This document shows positions 4,791 to 17,100 of a stretch of DNA of 23,258 nt, piece by piece; position 1 is the first letter of the stretch, and each line of letters starts with the position of its first letter. The notes below the pieces were generated by a model, which did not search any database, had not been told where the DNA came from, and saw only the letters and a program-made list of their open reading frames with translations. The position numbers and the translations under genes were made by a program. This DNA comes from a virus, in the IMG/VR virus record IMGVR_UViG_3300027906_000158, positions 1 through 23,258 of that record; one strand, written 5' to 3'.

Positions 4791-4940
4791 ATGGCAAAAA
4801 TGAAAAAGTCACAATGGTTAAGTGAGGGAAATATAGAGACTATTCCTAAGAAGACAAGTCAAGGAAGGTCGAAAATGACAAAGTACTCAGCATCGAGCAG
4901 GAACCATGCCAAAAAAAGATACAGAGGGCAAGGCAAATAG
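4791..4940 (+). CDS. Small basic protein, 49 residues
   Basis: The protein is strongly basic (KMKKSQWLSEGN at the start, RNHAKKRYRGQGK at the end) with little acidic content. It starts three bases after the PAAR stop and overlaps the next gene by 35 bases. I have the impression that similar short proteins occur beside gp25 in cyanophages, but I cannot verify this. A nucleic-acid or assembly role is possible; function unknown. Confidence 0.7.
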   Translation: MAKMKKSQWLSEGNIETIPKKTSQGRSKMTKYSASSRNHAKKRYRGQGK

Positions 4941-5085
4941 AATAATCAACGGAATGAGGAACCATAATGTTCCCGTGGATATGTCTGATGACTTCCATGA
5001 GAACGGATGGGAAGGATGTAAGTACCTCATTACAGACCCCAGAAGCGATGTCCTAATGAGGAACTCGAAAAAAGTGTCTAAATAG
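4906..5085 (+). CDS. Small hypothetical protein, 59 residues
   Basis: A soluble, charged protein (VPVDMSDDFHENGWEGCKYL in the middle, RNSKKVSK at the end). Its first 35 bases overlap the end of the previous gene in another frame. AGCAGG a few bases before the ATG is a fair ribosome binding site. The stop lies within the late-promoter-like TCTAAATA upstream of gene 25. The protein-like composition across the whole frame supports it; function unknown. Confidence 0.65.
   Translation: MPKKDTEGKANRIINGMRNHNVPVDMSDDFHENGWEGCKYLITDPRSDVLMRNSKKVSK
5077..5084 (+). promoter_or_regulatory. Late promoter-like box TCTAAATA before gene 25
   Basis: This is the same eight bases as at 3748-3755, one mismatch from the T4 late box TATAAATA, and 23 bases upstream of the gene 25 ATG. 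It overlaps the stop codon of the preceding gene. Confidence 0.45.
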
Positions 5086-5107
5086 ATTGAGGTCGATACA
5101 TTAGTAA

Positions 5108-5506
5108 ATGGCAAAGGGTGCACTTACAAGTCGTGCCTTTAAAGATTTTGACTTAACCTTCCGTCGAAATCCGATAACCAACGACGTTAATACCTTAAAG
5201 AACGAAGAAGCAATCAAAGAGTCTGTAAAGAACATTGTTCGATACAACTTTTATGAGAAGCCTTTTCTGCCGAATTATGGTGGCAACGTAACTGGTGCCC
5301 TATTTGACTTATTTGATGTTGGCGAGTCAACGCTGATCGAAACTCAGATCAAAGATTGTATAAACACGTATGAACCCCGTGTAGTTTGCTATAGGGTTAT
5401 TACTGAGTTTGTAGAACGCGACAATGACTTACAAATTGAGATTTATTACCTGATTACAGGTCTTCCTAATGTTATAGATCACCTGGAAGTAATACTGAAG
5501 CGGTAA
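5108..5506 (+). CDS. 25: Baseplate wedge protein gp25
   Basis: This 132-residue protein belongs to the GPW/gp25 family, which forms part of the inner baseplate and joins wedge, hub and sheath start in contractile tails. Signatures seen are the N-terminal LTFRRNPITNDVNTLKNEEA, the central helix IKESVKNIVRYNFYEKPFLP with the following GGNVTGALFDLFD, and the diagnostic EPR motif in YEPRV at about residues 87-91. T4 gp25 has the same length (132). A late-type promoter box lies upstream. The stop TAA is followed immediately by the ATG of gene 6, so the two are translated together. Confidence 0.96.
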   Translation: MAKGALTSRAFKDFDLTFRRNPITNDVNTLKNEEAIKESVKNIVRYNFYEKPFLPNYGGNVTGALFDLFDVGESTLIETQIKDCINTYEPRVVCYRVITEFVERDNDLQIEIYYLITGLPNVIDHLEVILKR

Positions 5507-7381
5507 ATGGCTCTAACACAAGTCAATTCGTTAGAATTTAACGAAATTAAGGCACAATTAAAATCGTATTTGAGGAGTCAGAGTGAATTCTCTGACTATG
5601 ACTTCGAGGGATCTTCCTTATCGATACTTTTAGACGTATTAGCGTATAATTCTTACTATTCTTCTGTAAATGCGAACCTGTTAGTCAACGAGAACTTCCT
5701 TGACACCGCAGTTTTGCGTGAAAACGTAGTAAAGCTCTCGAAACTAATTGGTTACACTCCTAGAAGTGCTAGAAGTGCCCGTGCGAACTTCACTGTAGTG
5801 GTTCAAACCGTTTATGGAAGCGGTGCGAACGGTAGAGGGTACCCAGAAAGTGTCCAAATCAATAAAGGTGTATTCGCTTCCTTCACTGGAGAGAACAATT
5901 CCAATTACATCTTCTCCATACCCAAAGATTTAATCGTATCTGTCAACACACTAGATGGTAAAGCAACCTTTACTGGTGTGGTGTCTTATGAAGGTGTGTT
6001 TATAACTGACACCTTCGTTAAGAGTACTTCAGATAGACAAAGATTCATATTAGCTAACAATGGTGCGGATACTTCTTCTATGACAGTGGAAGTAACACGT
6101 GGCACATTGACTGATGCTTACCTAGAGGCGACTGATATTACTGCTCTCGATGGTACAAGTAAAATATTCTTCCTAGAGGAGTCAGAGACCAAAAGATCAG
6201 AGCTTATCTTTGGTGATGGCATCCTGGGAGACGAACTATTGAATGGAGATGTTATTGAGGCTACCTATACAACCTCTTCAGGTGCCGCTCCTAACGGTTT
6301 GACTGGATTTAGCTTTGCTGGTACAGTTAAGAACTCTCAGAACGATCCTATAACCTCTGGAATCACTTTAACACTAGATTCCGCTCCTGATGGGGGTGCT
6401 GATGCTGAAGGTATCGACTCAATTAAGTATTCTGCTCCAAAATTCTACTCTTCTTTCGGAAGGGCGGTAACTACTAAGGATTATGAAGCTATAATTCCTC
6501 AGATTTACCCAAACGTCCAATCCATCGTTGCTTTTGGTGGAGAAGAAGCAGATCCTCCTGAATATGGCAAAGTGATGGTTGTCATTAAGCCTAAAAACGC
6601 AGACAAACTATCAATTTCGGAAAAAGACGCGGTTCAGAAGAAGATTCGCTCATATTCCGTTGGTGCCGTAGAACCGAAGATCATGGATCCTTCAGTTCTG
6701 TATATTGACCTTACTTCTTTCGTATATTTCAACCCAAATGCGAGTAGAAGATCCCAGGACGATATTAAACAGATTATTTACCGAACATTAGAGAATTTAA
6801 ACAGTTCTGCTGAATTTAACAAGTTTGGCGGTAAGTTCAAATACTCCAAAGTTCAGAAAATCATTGATGACGCTGAACCAGCGATCACCTCAAACATCAC
6901 AAGAGTTAGAATGCGGAAAAACGTCATAGTGACGTTAAATCAGCGTTTCAACTACAAGATATGTTTTGGTAACCGTATTAATGCTCAATTAGAAACTCCA
7001 ACGTTTGAAACGAACGGATTTAAGAGAGCTGACGGTGGAAATCAGATTTATTACTTGAATGACGACGGTTTAGGTACTGTACGTTTATTCTATGTGAACG
7101 CAGACGGTTCTAAGCAGTATATCGGTGGTAACTGGGGTACAGTTGACTATGCCAATGGTAAAGTCACTATTAATGACCTTATTATTGATGAGGTAGTTAA
7201 TTCAACGGATAACCTTATTCAGTTCTCAGTTGTACCAGAATCCAATGACCTAGTTTCTCTCCGAGAAACCTATTTGACATTGGGCATAGATAACTTGGTT
7301 GTTAATGTTATTGATGATGAAATTTCCAGTGGTAGCAATACATCTGGAACAGGTATAATCCCAGAATCTAGTTATAGTTAA
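5507..7381 (+). CDS. 6: Baseplate wedge protein gp6 (baseplate J family)
   Basis: gp6 dimers build the inner ring of the baseplate and hold the wedges together. The 624 residues (T4: 660) show the family pattern. An N-terminal helical part carries FLDTAVLRENVVKLSKLIGY (about residues 65-84). FGDGILGDELLNGD at about 235 is the baseplate-J motif. A segment with YSAPKFYSSFGRAVTTKDYE at about 308-327 is typical of T4 gp6 relatives. The C-terminal third is beta-rich. It starts one base after the gp25 stop and is followed after three bases by the giant gene, as gene 7 follows gene 6 in T4. Confidence 0.96.
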   Translation: MALTQVNSLEFNEIKAQLKSYLRSQSEFSDYDFEGSSLSILLDVLAYNSYYSSVNANLLVNENFLDTAVLRENVVKLSKLIGYTPRSARSARANFTVVVQTVYGSGANGRGYPESVQINKGVFASFTGENNSNYIFSIPKDLIVSVNTLDGKATFTGVVSYEGVFITDTFVKSTSDRQRFILANNGADTSSMTVEVTRGTLTDAYLEATDITALDGTSKIFFLEESETKRSELIFGDGILGDELLNGDVIEATYTTSSGAAPNGLTGFSFAGTVKNSQNDPITSGITLTLDSAPDGGADAEGIDSIKYSAPKFYSSFGRAVTTKDYEAIIPQIYPNVQSIVAFGGEEADPPEYGKVMVVIKPKNADKLSISEKDAVQKKIRSYSVGAVEPKIMDPSVLYIDLTSFVYFNPNASRRSQDDIKQIIYRTLENLNSSAEFNKFGGKFKYSKVQKIIDDAEPAITSNITRVRMRKNVIVTLNQRFNYKICFGNRINAQLETPTFETNGFKRADGGNQIYYLNDDGLGTVRLFYVNADGSKQYIGGNWGTVDYANGKVTINDLIIDEVVNSTDNLIQFSVVPESNDLVSLRETYLTLGIDNLVVNVIDDEISSGSNTSGTGIIPESSYS

Positions 7382-7384
7382 TCC

Positions 7385-8134
7385 ATGCCAATAGAGCAGT
7401 CTTCGTGGAAGGTAGCTTCGTGGGTCACTCCCTCAACGCAGGTAACAGTTGACCCGATTGATGCTTCCGTATCACCAGAAAGTAGATCCAAGATCTCTGA
7501 TAGAGTTGAGGAACAAATCCCTCAGTTCATTAGGGATGATTATGGTGACTTTGTAACTTTTTTAAAGTATTACTATAAGGGATTAGAACTTAAGGGTAAT
7601 CCTGTAGACATCATACAGAACATAGATGAATATTATAACATAGACAAGCTGAATGACCTCATAGAGAAGACTACAGCGTCCTCTGGGGTTGATTCTACTA
7701 CTACAGTTATTGACGTTTCAAATACTAGGGATTTTCCTAAGGAAGGACTAATCCAGATTGATGAAGAGATCATATATTACAAGGATAAGAGTCAAACACA
7801 GTTTAAAGAGTGTACAAGGGGTTTCCATGCTACTACTAAGGTAGGTAGCCTCGGAGAATACACTTTTGCTTCATCTACATCAGCTACTCACACTTTTGGT
7901 GCGGATGTAATTAACTTAAACAATTTATTACCTCTATTTTTACTTCAGAGGTTTAGAGATCAGTTTGCTGAGTCATTCCCAAGCAAATTTGATGAAGGTA
8001 TTAAGCAATCTTCAGTTACTAAGCGTCTTAAGGACTTCTATGCTTCTAAGGGTACATCAAGGTCATTCAAATACTTGATGAGAGTGCTATTTGGCGTAGA
8101 GTCAACTATTGCTTACCCTAAAGACAGAATATTC
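7385..8134 (+). other. N-terminal wedge-attachment region of the giant protein
   Basis: Residues 48-67 read FIRDDYGDFVTFLKYYYKGL, and residues 217-240 include DFYASKGTSRSFKYLMRVLF followed by YPKD. Both are shared by the N-termini of many T4-like baseplate or tail-fibre-attachment proteins, where a 'D-Y-x-x-F-x-x-F-L-x-x-Y-Y' helix and an 'F-Y-x-x-K-G-T-x-x-S-F' helix occur in that order. Family knowledge, not the sequence alone, ties this to baseplate anchoring. Confidence 0.7.
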
Positions 8135-11100
8135 AAACCATCGGATGCCTTCTACACTGTTAGAGAGGTTATTCGTGCTACAGCGATTGAAGGTAACCCA
8201 GTAGAGCTAACTGGAGAGGTTTTATACCAAGCAGACGACCCAAATGACGTTGCTGTCAATACTGCGCGGATTTATGTTAAATCCGTAGTTGAAGTTTTCA
8301 CCGAAGACGGAAAAATCTACGAATTAGACGTAGATACGGAAAATGGTGCTGGAGAATTCACTACTCCGTACAAAACCATCCTCGCTGAAGATTTAAGCAA
8401 TAATTTAACAGATCAGATCGTTACTGTTGACTCTACACTCGGTTGGCCTGAGAAAAACGGTAGCATTCGGATTAATAAGGAAATAATCAACTATACCGAG
8501 AAGACGGTAAACCAATTCCTCGGTTGTACTCGTGCTAGACAGGATACAACTGTAAATAACCACATTGCGGGTTCTGAGGTCACTTCATCCTTTGAAATTT
8601 ACGGATATTCCAATAGAGACCAATCTAAGATCACTTTGAAGGTCTATGGAGGTACTAGAGGTGTATCTTTGGAATCTGGCGGTAAATATTACCTTCAAGA
8701 CTCAAAAGTCACCACTCCTGCTGCTCCAGGCTTCGATTCACTCGAACCTATCTGGGCTTCCTTCGTTTACAACGTTAAAAAGCTCTTAAACGGCACAACA
8801 CTGAATTTAGCGACTCCAGACAACACTGGGGCGGTTGTAGCGACTATTACGACCGATCAGAATCACGGATTGAAGCGTGATGACACTATTCGCATTTTAA
8901 ACGCTCCAGAAGACGTATATAACGATCAATTCACCGTTTTGGGTGTTGGAAGCTTTACGACCTTCGATATTAAGGTTCCATCAACTCCAATCGCAGGAAT
9001 TAGTCAAAATTTCCTAATTACGCGAGAATTCGCAAAAGCGACTTCTACAGATACGTCAATTCGCACAAATCTTGAAAATACGCCATCTGACGTTCAAAAT
9101 CTTTATAAATCCGCAGATCACGCAATTATTGCTTCTGCTGGAGTTCCTGGGCACGAAGTTGGTCCATTTAGCTCAGATGACCTTGATCCTGGTAATCAAC
9201 GCTATTTAAAGCGACTTCCACTTACTACAGTTACAAAATCCGAAAAAACGGCAACTCCAGTCGGTCAAGTCGGAATGGGAGTGAATGGAGTTCCATTTTT
9301 CTCATATAAGTCGGAAAACACGAAATTATACGGTGGAGTTAAGGGAATATCGATATTAACTGCTGGAGACGGTTATGATATCACTAATCCACCAATAGTA
9401 GAGTTTGAAACCCTTTGGAAGAAGGATACCGCGTATTTCCTTAATCAAAGAGTTAGGAACAGTGCTGGTAACCGTTATAAGAACTTAGGAAGCGGTAAGA
9501 GCGCAGAATTGGGTACAGAACCCACTCACCTCGATTCGTCGCTTGTACAGGACGGTGGATGTCTCTGGCAGTTTGAAGGCGAATCTGCGGAAGCAACCGT
9601 TGGTGTATCTGGTAGATTGTATGCTGTTAACGTAATACAGCAAGGAAGTGGATATATTGAAGCTCCTACCGTTGCTGTGTCTGGTGGAACTCCTGAGACA
9701 GAAGCTTCTGCTACAGCGACTATAACGAATGGAAAAGTCACTGCTATTGCTGTAAGTGCTTCTGGTATTGGATATGACTCTGTACCTACCGTTACCATCA
9801 CAGGTGGTGGTGGACAAGGTGCTACTGCTGAGGCAGTCGTCAGAGGCGGTCTAGAGACGATTACAGTGACTTCTGGTAAAGAAGGATCTAATTACAGTGA
9901 AAGACCTAATGTGACCCTTATATCGGGTTCTGGTGCTGTTGCGTATCCATCTATCGTTAATGGTAAGATTGTTTCCATTATCCTAACTTATGGTGGTGGT
10001 AACTACTATGGTCCTCCTGACGTTGTTATTGAAGGTGATGGAGTCGGTGCTGTTGCTTTTGCGACCATTGATGGAAATACTAGGCAAGTTACGAGTATTA
10101 GTATAACTAACGGCGGTATCGGGTATACTGCTGGTAAAACATTCGTATATGTCGTATATCCAGGATCTGGCGCGACTTTCCAAGTTCAGCTTCCAGAATT
10201 GAGTATAAACCTTGCTGCTACTCCAGACGAGCTCAGCAAACCATTATTTGCCGCACCGAAGGTAGCAGACCTTCATAATGGTGTATCCGTCAGAGGTGCC
10301 AATAATGGCATATATGGTGGAGAATACGGATATTTGTATAATCCAAAGAAACTGCGCTTCCTATTGGGAGATAATGTCAGTGATGTCAATAATTCCGAAT
10401 TAAACCCAACTGGACACTCTCCTATCATTGGATGGGCGTTTGATGGTCATCCTATCTACGGTCCTTACGGATATGCTGATAGAGAGAATAAAAACCCATA
10501 TAATCAGTTAAAACAGATGATCAGCTCTTATAGAGTTAGATCTAGTCGAGATGCGCTGATTACAGGTCTAAACGACGAAATGGGAACCTATATCGAAGAT
10601 TATGAGTATGTTGAAGGTTTAGGTGACTTAGACAAGTATAATGGTCGTTTCTGCGTAACTCCCGATTTTCCACTTGGTGTATACGCTTATTTCTGTACAT
10701 TAGATGGTACAACAGGTAATCCCAAATTCCCTTACTTTGTTGGACCTGAGTTCTATTCTCAGGCAGATGAAATTAACTGGAAGGGTAATGGTATTCAGAA
10801 GAACTTTACTGAAGATGCTGTAAGATATAAAGACCCATACGTCTATACTGACACTTCTATTGTTAGAAGGAAGGATCTTGGCGATCCTGTTGACTATGTT
10901 CTTGCTTTAGAGGATGCTACTACTCCTATTGTATTAGAAACTGATGATAGTGGTATATTCATTGGATTCGTTGATATTGGAATTGGATATTATGACTACT
11001 TCCCAACTGTACGTGGTGGAGCAGTTGATTCTCTATATGTTTCTGCTACCAACAGGTATTTCAGTGCGGGATTGGATCAGTACCTTATAGAAGGTCCAGG

Positions 11101-14100
11101 ATTCAGGTATAAAGTTAATGATAGACTGGTATTTGATGAAACAGGTACTGGTGGATCAGGTATATCTGCTAGAGTCTCTCTTATTGCTGGTGAAACCAGT
11201 AACGCATTGACTTATTCGGTTAATAGTACTACTGATGAGATTACAGCAGAGCTTACAACAGCAAGTGCTCATTATGTCAAGATAGATGACGCGATAGACA
11301 TCACAATTGGTGATAATGAAATTACGAGAGAGATAGATGTAAAGATCATTGGAGACAAGTACCACTTTAAGTATTTTGATCTTAGCAATTTTTATATCAG
11401 TTCTAAGGGTAGAATTCTGCAGGCTAATCTTACTATTACTGGAGGAACCACCTACACTAACGGAACCTATAATAATATACCGTTAAGTGGTGGAACTGGT
11501 AAGAATGCTTCTGCTAATATCACTGTAAGTGGAAATGCTGTAACATCTGTTGCTATTGTCAATCATGGTAAGGATTATAGTGATGATGATGTATTAACTG
11601 CTGCTACTTCTCAAATTGGTGGAACTGGTAGTGGGTTTGAAGTCAATATAGGAAATGTTGAAAAAACAGGTGGAATATCTCAGGATGACTGGAATATATT
11701 CGCTGGTAGTGGATATACCCCTGGAACATATACCAGAGTGCCACTTAAGAACGCTAGTGCCTCTTCAGGAGAAGATGCTGAGTTTACTATCGTAGTTGGT
11801 TCTGGTGGAGATGTAGAATCATGTACAGTTACTAAGGTAGGTAGTGGATATCTTGTTGGTGAGCAATTAGATCCAACAGATTCTGATATTGGTGGTGGTA
11901 GTGGATTCTACATCACACCTACTAAGGTTATTCAAGAATTTACTGGTAGAGGTACTAAAGCTCATCAACTTGAAATAGGTCATGAGGTAGTAATCACAGG
12001 AACTAACCCTGCTGATTATGACGGTACTCATACAATAACAGGAATCAGCACTGGAAGGAAATTCCAGTTCAACAAGGCAGTTGGTATCATTACAGATACT
12101 GCTATTCCTACTAATTGCGTTGTATACGTTAAAGAAGCAAAGTTGAACATGATCAATGGTCATCTTTATAAGTTTATTACCAATGATAGTTCCAACTTAG
12201 ATAGAAGATTAGAATTTACATTTGATAAAGAGAATACTAACGTATTCACCTATAAGAACGTAGTAGACTTCTCTAATGACCCTGTAACTGGTCAGCAGGA
12301 GTCTATTACCATATCACTTGTTGATGTACCAGGTACATTGTTCTATTTTGATATTAATGGCAATCTAACAGGTAGTTACTTTAGTGTAATCAATGATCCA
12401 TACTTAGGTTCTAACACAGTTACTGCTGTTGGCTCTGATACTACATTAACCTTCAATTTAGCCAGAGAACCAGAGTCTGCCTATAGTACAACTAACAAAC
12501 TGGCATACTCTACTAACTCAATATTCCCTTCTGGTGGTATATCCAAGATTAACATCGGTGACCCAGGTAGAAACTACTCTACTATTCCCAAGTTTACTGG
12601 TATAGAACGTGCTGGTGGCGGTGCTATGGCATATGCCACTATTTCTGGTGAAGTAGAAGACGTATCTGTTCTTGATGCTGGAATTGGATATAATGGCAGT
12701 CAGCCTCCAGCAGTTGTCTGTTCGATGCCTGATTATGTCGATCTAACTGTTGAACAAGTATTTGGAACGTTCGTTAAGGGTGACGTTGTTGTTTCTAAGC
12801 CCACATTGGATACTGACTGCGCTCGTGGTAAGGTAATCTGGTGGGATCCTAATACATCTATCGTCAGATTAGAGCCATTACGCAACAACCTCACTGGTGC
12901 TGCTAATAGAGGCTTTATCATGTTCACTACTGGTGCTACTGCTACTAATAAGATCTATGTTGGATCTAACCAAGCAGTCGTCAACAATGTTGGTGGAACA
13001 CAAGCAGCAATTGCTGCTGTTGTACCTAGCAGTGGTCCTGATATTGGTACCATTACCAATATGGCAGTTAATAATGGTGGTAGCAACTATAGAACTGCTC
13101 CAACTGTTTATATTGATGATCCTTACTATGGTGGTGTATTAACACTAAGCATTAATAGTCAGAATACCTCTGCCAACTTTACAGCTGGTACATATACTGT
13201 TTCTCAGGAGTCAGTAGCACCTACTGGTGGTACTGGAGCATCTATATCAGTAGTTGTTAATGCTGCTACACAGGATATAGAGAGTGCTACTGTAATAGAT
13301 GGTGGTGTTGTTTATTCTATTGGTGATTTAATCACAATTCGTGGTGAAGATATTACTGGTGGTACTTCTAATGATGATTTTGTACTGAAAGTAGAAAGTT
13401 TAACATATGTTAGAAAAGCAGTTACTGGTACAACGATTAATGCTTCTATAGACGAAGTAGTTGTAACTAACTCAGGTTCAGGTTACTTATCTGCTCCAGA
13501 TGTAGAGATATCTGGTGGTACAGGTCTTAGTGCTGCGTTGAGAGCTGAGATTATTGATGAAACTGTAAGCAGTATTATTATTGAAGCTGCTGGTACTAAA
13601 TTCCAGAACCCTCCTATCATTACTGTTAAGCAAGGTACTGGTTCAGGTGCTTCTATCCTATTAAAGTCTTCTGATCTAGGTAAGATCATTAATCTAGGTG
13701 GAGATAACATCACCTACAACTATTCTCATGATAGAACTCTAAAACCAGCGGTTAATACAACATATAACCTACAACTTACAAGAACTCAGATTGTTGACTT
13801 CTTCACTGTTACGAATGGTGGTTATGCCTTTGTAACTAAGCCTACTATTGAACTCGTAGGTGGTGGTGGATCTGGTGCTGTATTGAATCCAATCATTGAT
13901 AATGAGGTTATCCAAGCAATTACTATCATAAGTGCTGGTAAGGGTTATTCATCTACTCCTGATGTACAGGCTAGGATGACCCACTCATTCGTTGCTCTAC
14001 AATCTAACAGTACACTTAACTTCCCATATAATACTAAGATCCCTCTAGGGACAAAAGTTCAATTGGTTGAGATAGATGGTACTCTACCTGCTCCTTTGGC

Positions 14101-17100
14101 CACTAATACTGACTATTATGTCGTTGCTGCTACTATTGCTAATGGGCTAGCTGACAATCAGGTAAAACTAGCAACTACAGAGGTTAATGCTGTTAATGGA
14201 ACTACCATTACTATCACTTCTCCTCCTTCTATTGGACCTGGTGGAACATCCACATTCAACTTAACTACAACTGACTTAGGTGACAGTATAACTGTTACTA
14301 TGACACCAGCATCCTTTGCTATTGGTGAGAAACTGTATCAAGGTACTTCAACTGATTCCTATTCTGCTTTAGGTGAAGTTAAAGCTTGGGATCCTAAGGG
14401 TAGAATTCTTTCTGTTGAGATTGAGAGAGGTGAATTCACTATTGGACAACCTGTATTTGGTTTACAGTCGAAAGCCTTTGGTGAGATCCACGAATTTGAT
14501 AGATCTATTGCTAATTTCACAGTATCTCCTATTGCTACAGCAACTGCTGAGTGGAAGAGAACTACTGGTATACTTGATCTTAACGAACAGCGTATATACG
14601 ACTCTGATAGGTATCAAGAGTTCTCATATGTTGTTAACTCACCTATAAATGTCAAGCAGTGGAAGAACCAGTTCAAGACATCTGCTCACCCTGCAGGATT
14701 TAAGGTACTTGGTACTCAAACTGTTACCCAATCAGCATTTAAGAGATATAATAAGAAATCATATTACAACCCTGCCAACCCAGATCCTAATGATTGGTGG
14801 GAAGAGAGGTTTGGTCCAGCTGACCAGTCCTTTAATGGTACAACATACTTCGTACCTAAGCCATCTGCTTCTAACACTGGTAAACTCGCGAAGATACAGA
14901 ACTTCTTCATGGGTAAACCTGACTATACTGCTACAGTACCTACCAACGTACAGATTAGTGGTAAGCAGCTGCTTGACGTAAGAAAGATCCTGTCTGCTGT
15001 TGTAGACAAGATGGATAGTATAGAAGATAGGACATTTACCTTTGATGGTAGTAGTGCTTCTGTTGTATCTACCGCAAATGATCAGTTTGCCTTAACTAAT
15101 CATGGGTTTATAACTGGACAGAAGGTAAATTATAGTATCCTTGCTGATAGGTATCAGGATGCTAGAGATTTAGTACTTGCTAATATTGATTATATTATTG
15201 ATGAAACAATAGCATGGTTAGAGGTTACTTATCCTGGTCTGACAGATGGTACTAAACCTGACTATGACAGATCTACATGTGCTAGAGACCTTAGACTGGT
15301 AATTGTAGGTTGGACTAATGACTTACGTTATGGATCTAACTCATTTACATGGGATGTAGCAGATCAGTATATTGGTGGTGTAGGTGTTATTCAGAACAAG
15401 TTTGCTGATGGTAAATTCCTTATTCTGAAGAATAAGCAACTCATTGCTGAGGAAGCTTTGGGTATGATGAAGGCAAGTAATCCTGCCTTTAGTGTACATA
15501 ATGGTAATGATCAGGATTGCTATGATGACATCATCGATGTATTAGAAGCAATTTGCTATAACATGACATATGGTGGTAACAGTGAAGTATATGATGCTGC
15601 CAAGTATTATGTTGATGGTGGACACGTTGATAGTGTAGAAACTGAAGTTAATGAGGCATTTAACCATGCCAGAGACCTTGCTATCAAGGTTATGCAGAAC
15701 TATCCATTAACTCTGGTTCATTCAACAGAAACACAGTATTTTGATACTAGCATTACTACTGATACTGCTGGTTACATCAACAACCTAGTTGCTGATGCTA
15801 GAACTTTAATTATTTCTAACAAGAATCAGATCGCTGCTTGTGCTGTAGATCGAATGGAATCAGTTTATCCTTCCCACGTTGTTACTGGTGGTAGGATAGA
15901 GTGTGAATATGATATTAGAGACTTTATCGACGTAATGGTCGAGAACCTAGCTCGTGGTGGTAACGACGAAGTTTGGGATGCTGCAAACTACTACGTAACA
16001 GGTGGATTTGTTATTGGTGAGGAAGTAGAGTCAACATATGCCTTTGAACAGGCAAAACTAATCACTCAGGACGTTTTACAGAATAAGACAGTCGTTGATA
16101 TGGCTGGTCAAGTATTTGACAATAGTATTACTCAAGATGTTGCTCCTCCTGACACCCCTGGATATATCAAGTGTTCTAGTGTAGTTTCTACAGTAGCTAC
16201 TCTATATGATATTGTTATTAATGCTATTAATCAACCACTTAATCACTCTAATCTAACCAGAACTCCTAAGACTGGTGGTAATAGAGGATCTTGTTCTACT
16301 GTTGATTCCGCATTGACATCAATGATGGCAATCATCACTGATGCTATTACTAATGATAACTTAACTGGTATTACTAGAACTAATCCAGCAAACCACATCT
16401 ATCATATTGGTAATGAAGAGCAGGAAACTATAGCTGCTATTCAATATGCTAGAGACCTTGCTTTACAGGCAGTACAGAACCAGTTACCTACTAAGGATAA
16501 CCAAATTACTGTTGATCAGAATGGTTGTACTGATGTAAGAGCAACTATTACCACATTAGCAGAGATTGTATGGAAAGGTATTGATAATCCTTCCAGTATT
16601 CCAGAGAGAAATCCTGGTACGTATCCAGAAATAAGAACTGGGGGTGCTATTGGTGGATATACAGTGCATGCTCCTACGGCAGCTGCTTATGTACCGACAT
16701 CAGGTCTGTTTACTATAACCTTAGCGGGTCATGGATTCAGAGAAGGTGAAAAAGTACAGTTCCCTGACAACACATTTAGATTTACATGCTCTAAGGATAA
16801 TCATGCTACTGAGCATACCTATCCTAGATCAACTGATCCTGCTAGTGGTAAGTGGTTAGAGATTCTTGCTACAACTAAGGATACCTTCATTGTTAATGTT
16901 GGTATTACTACAGACGTTTCAACTCATACCTTCGTTTCTGCCACAGGTACACATACATTTGTAAGTGGTGCATCTAATGCTATTACAGTAACAGGTGGTG
17001 CTACACATACTGCAGCATCTGGAACCACCTATGATCCATTATCAGGTGATATGGTAATTGAGATAGGATCTCACAGTCTTACAACTGCCAATACAGTCAC

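Noticed and set aside
9485-10183. Minus-strand frames opposite the Gly/Tyr repeats
   Set aside because: Ser/Arg-rich shadow frames caused by the repetitive codons of the giant gene. They have no promoter or ribosome binding site.
12897-14981. Leu-rich plus-strand frames inside the giant gene
   Set aside because: They are in another frame from the giant gene, extremely Leu/Val rich, and arise from its repeated GGT, GCT and ACT codons.
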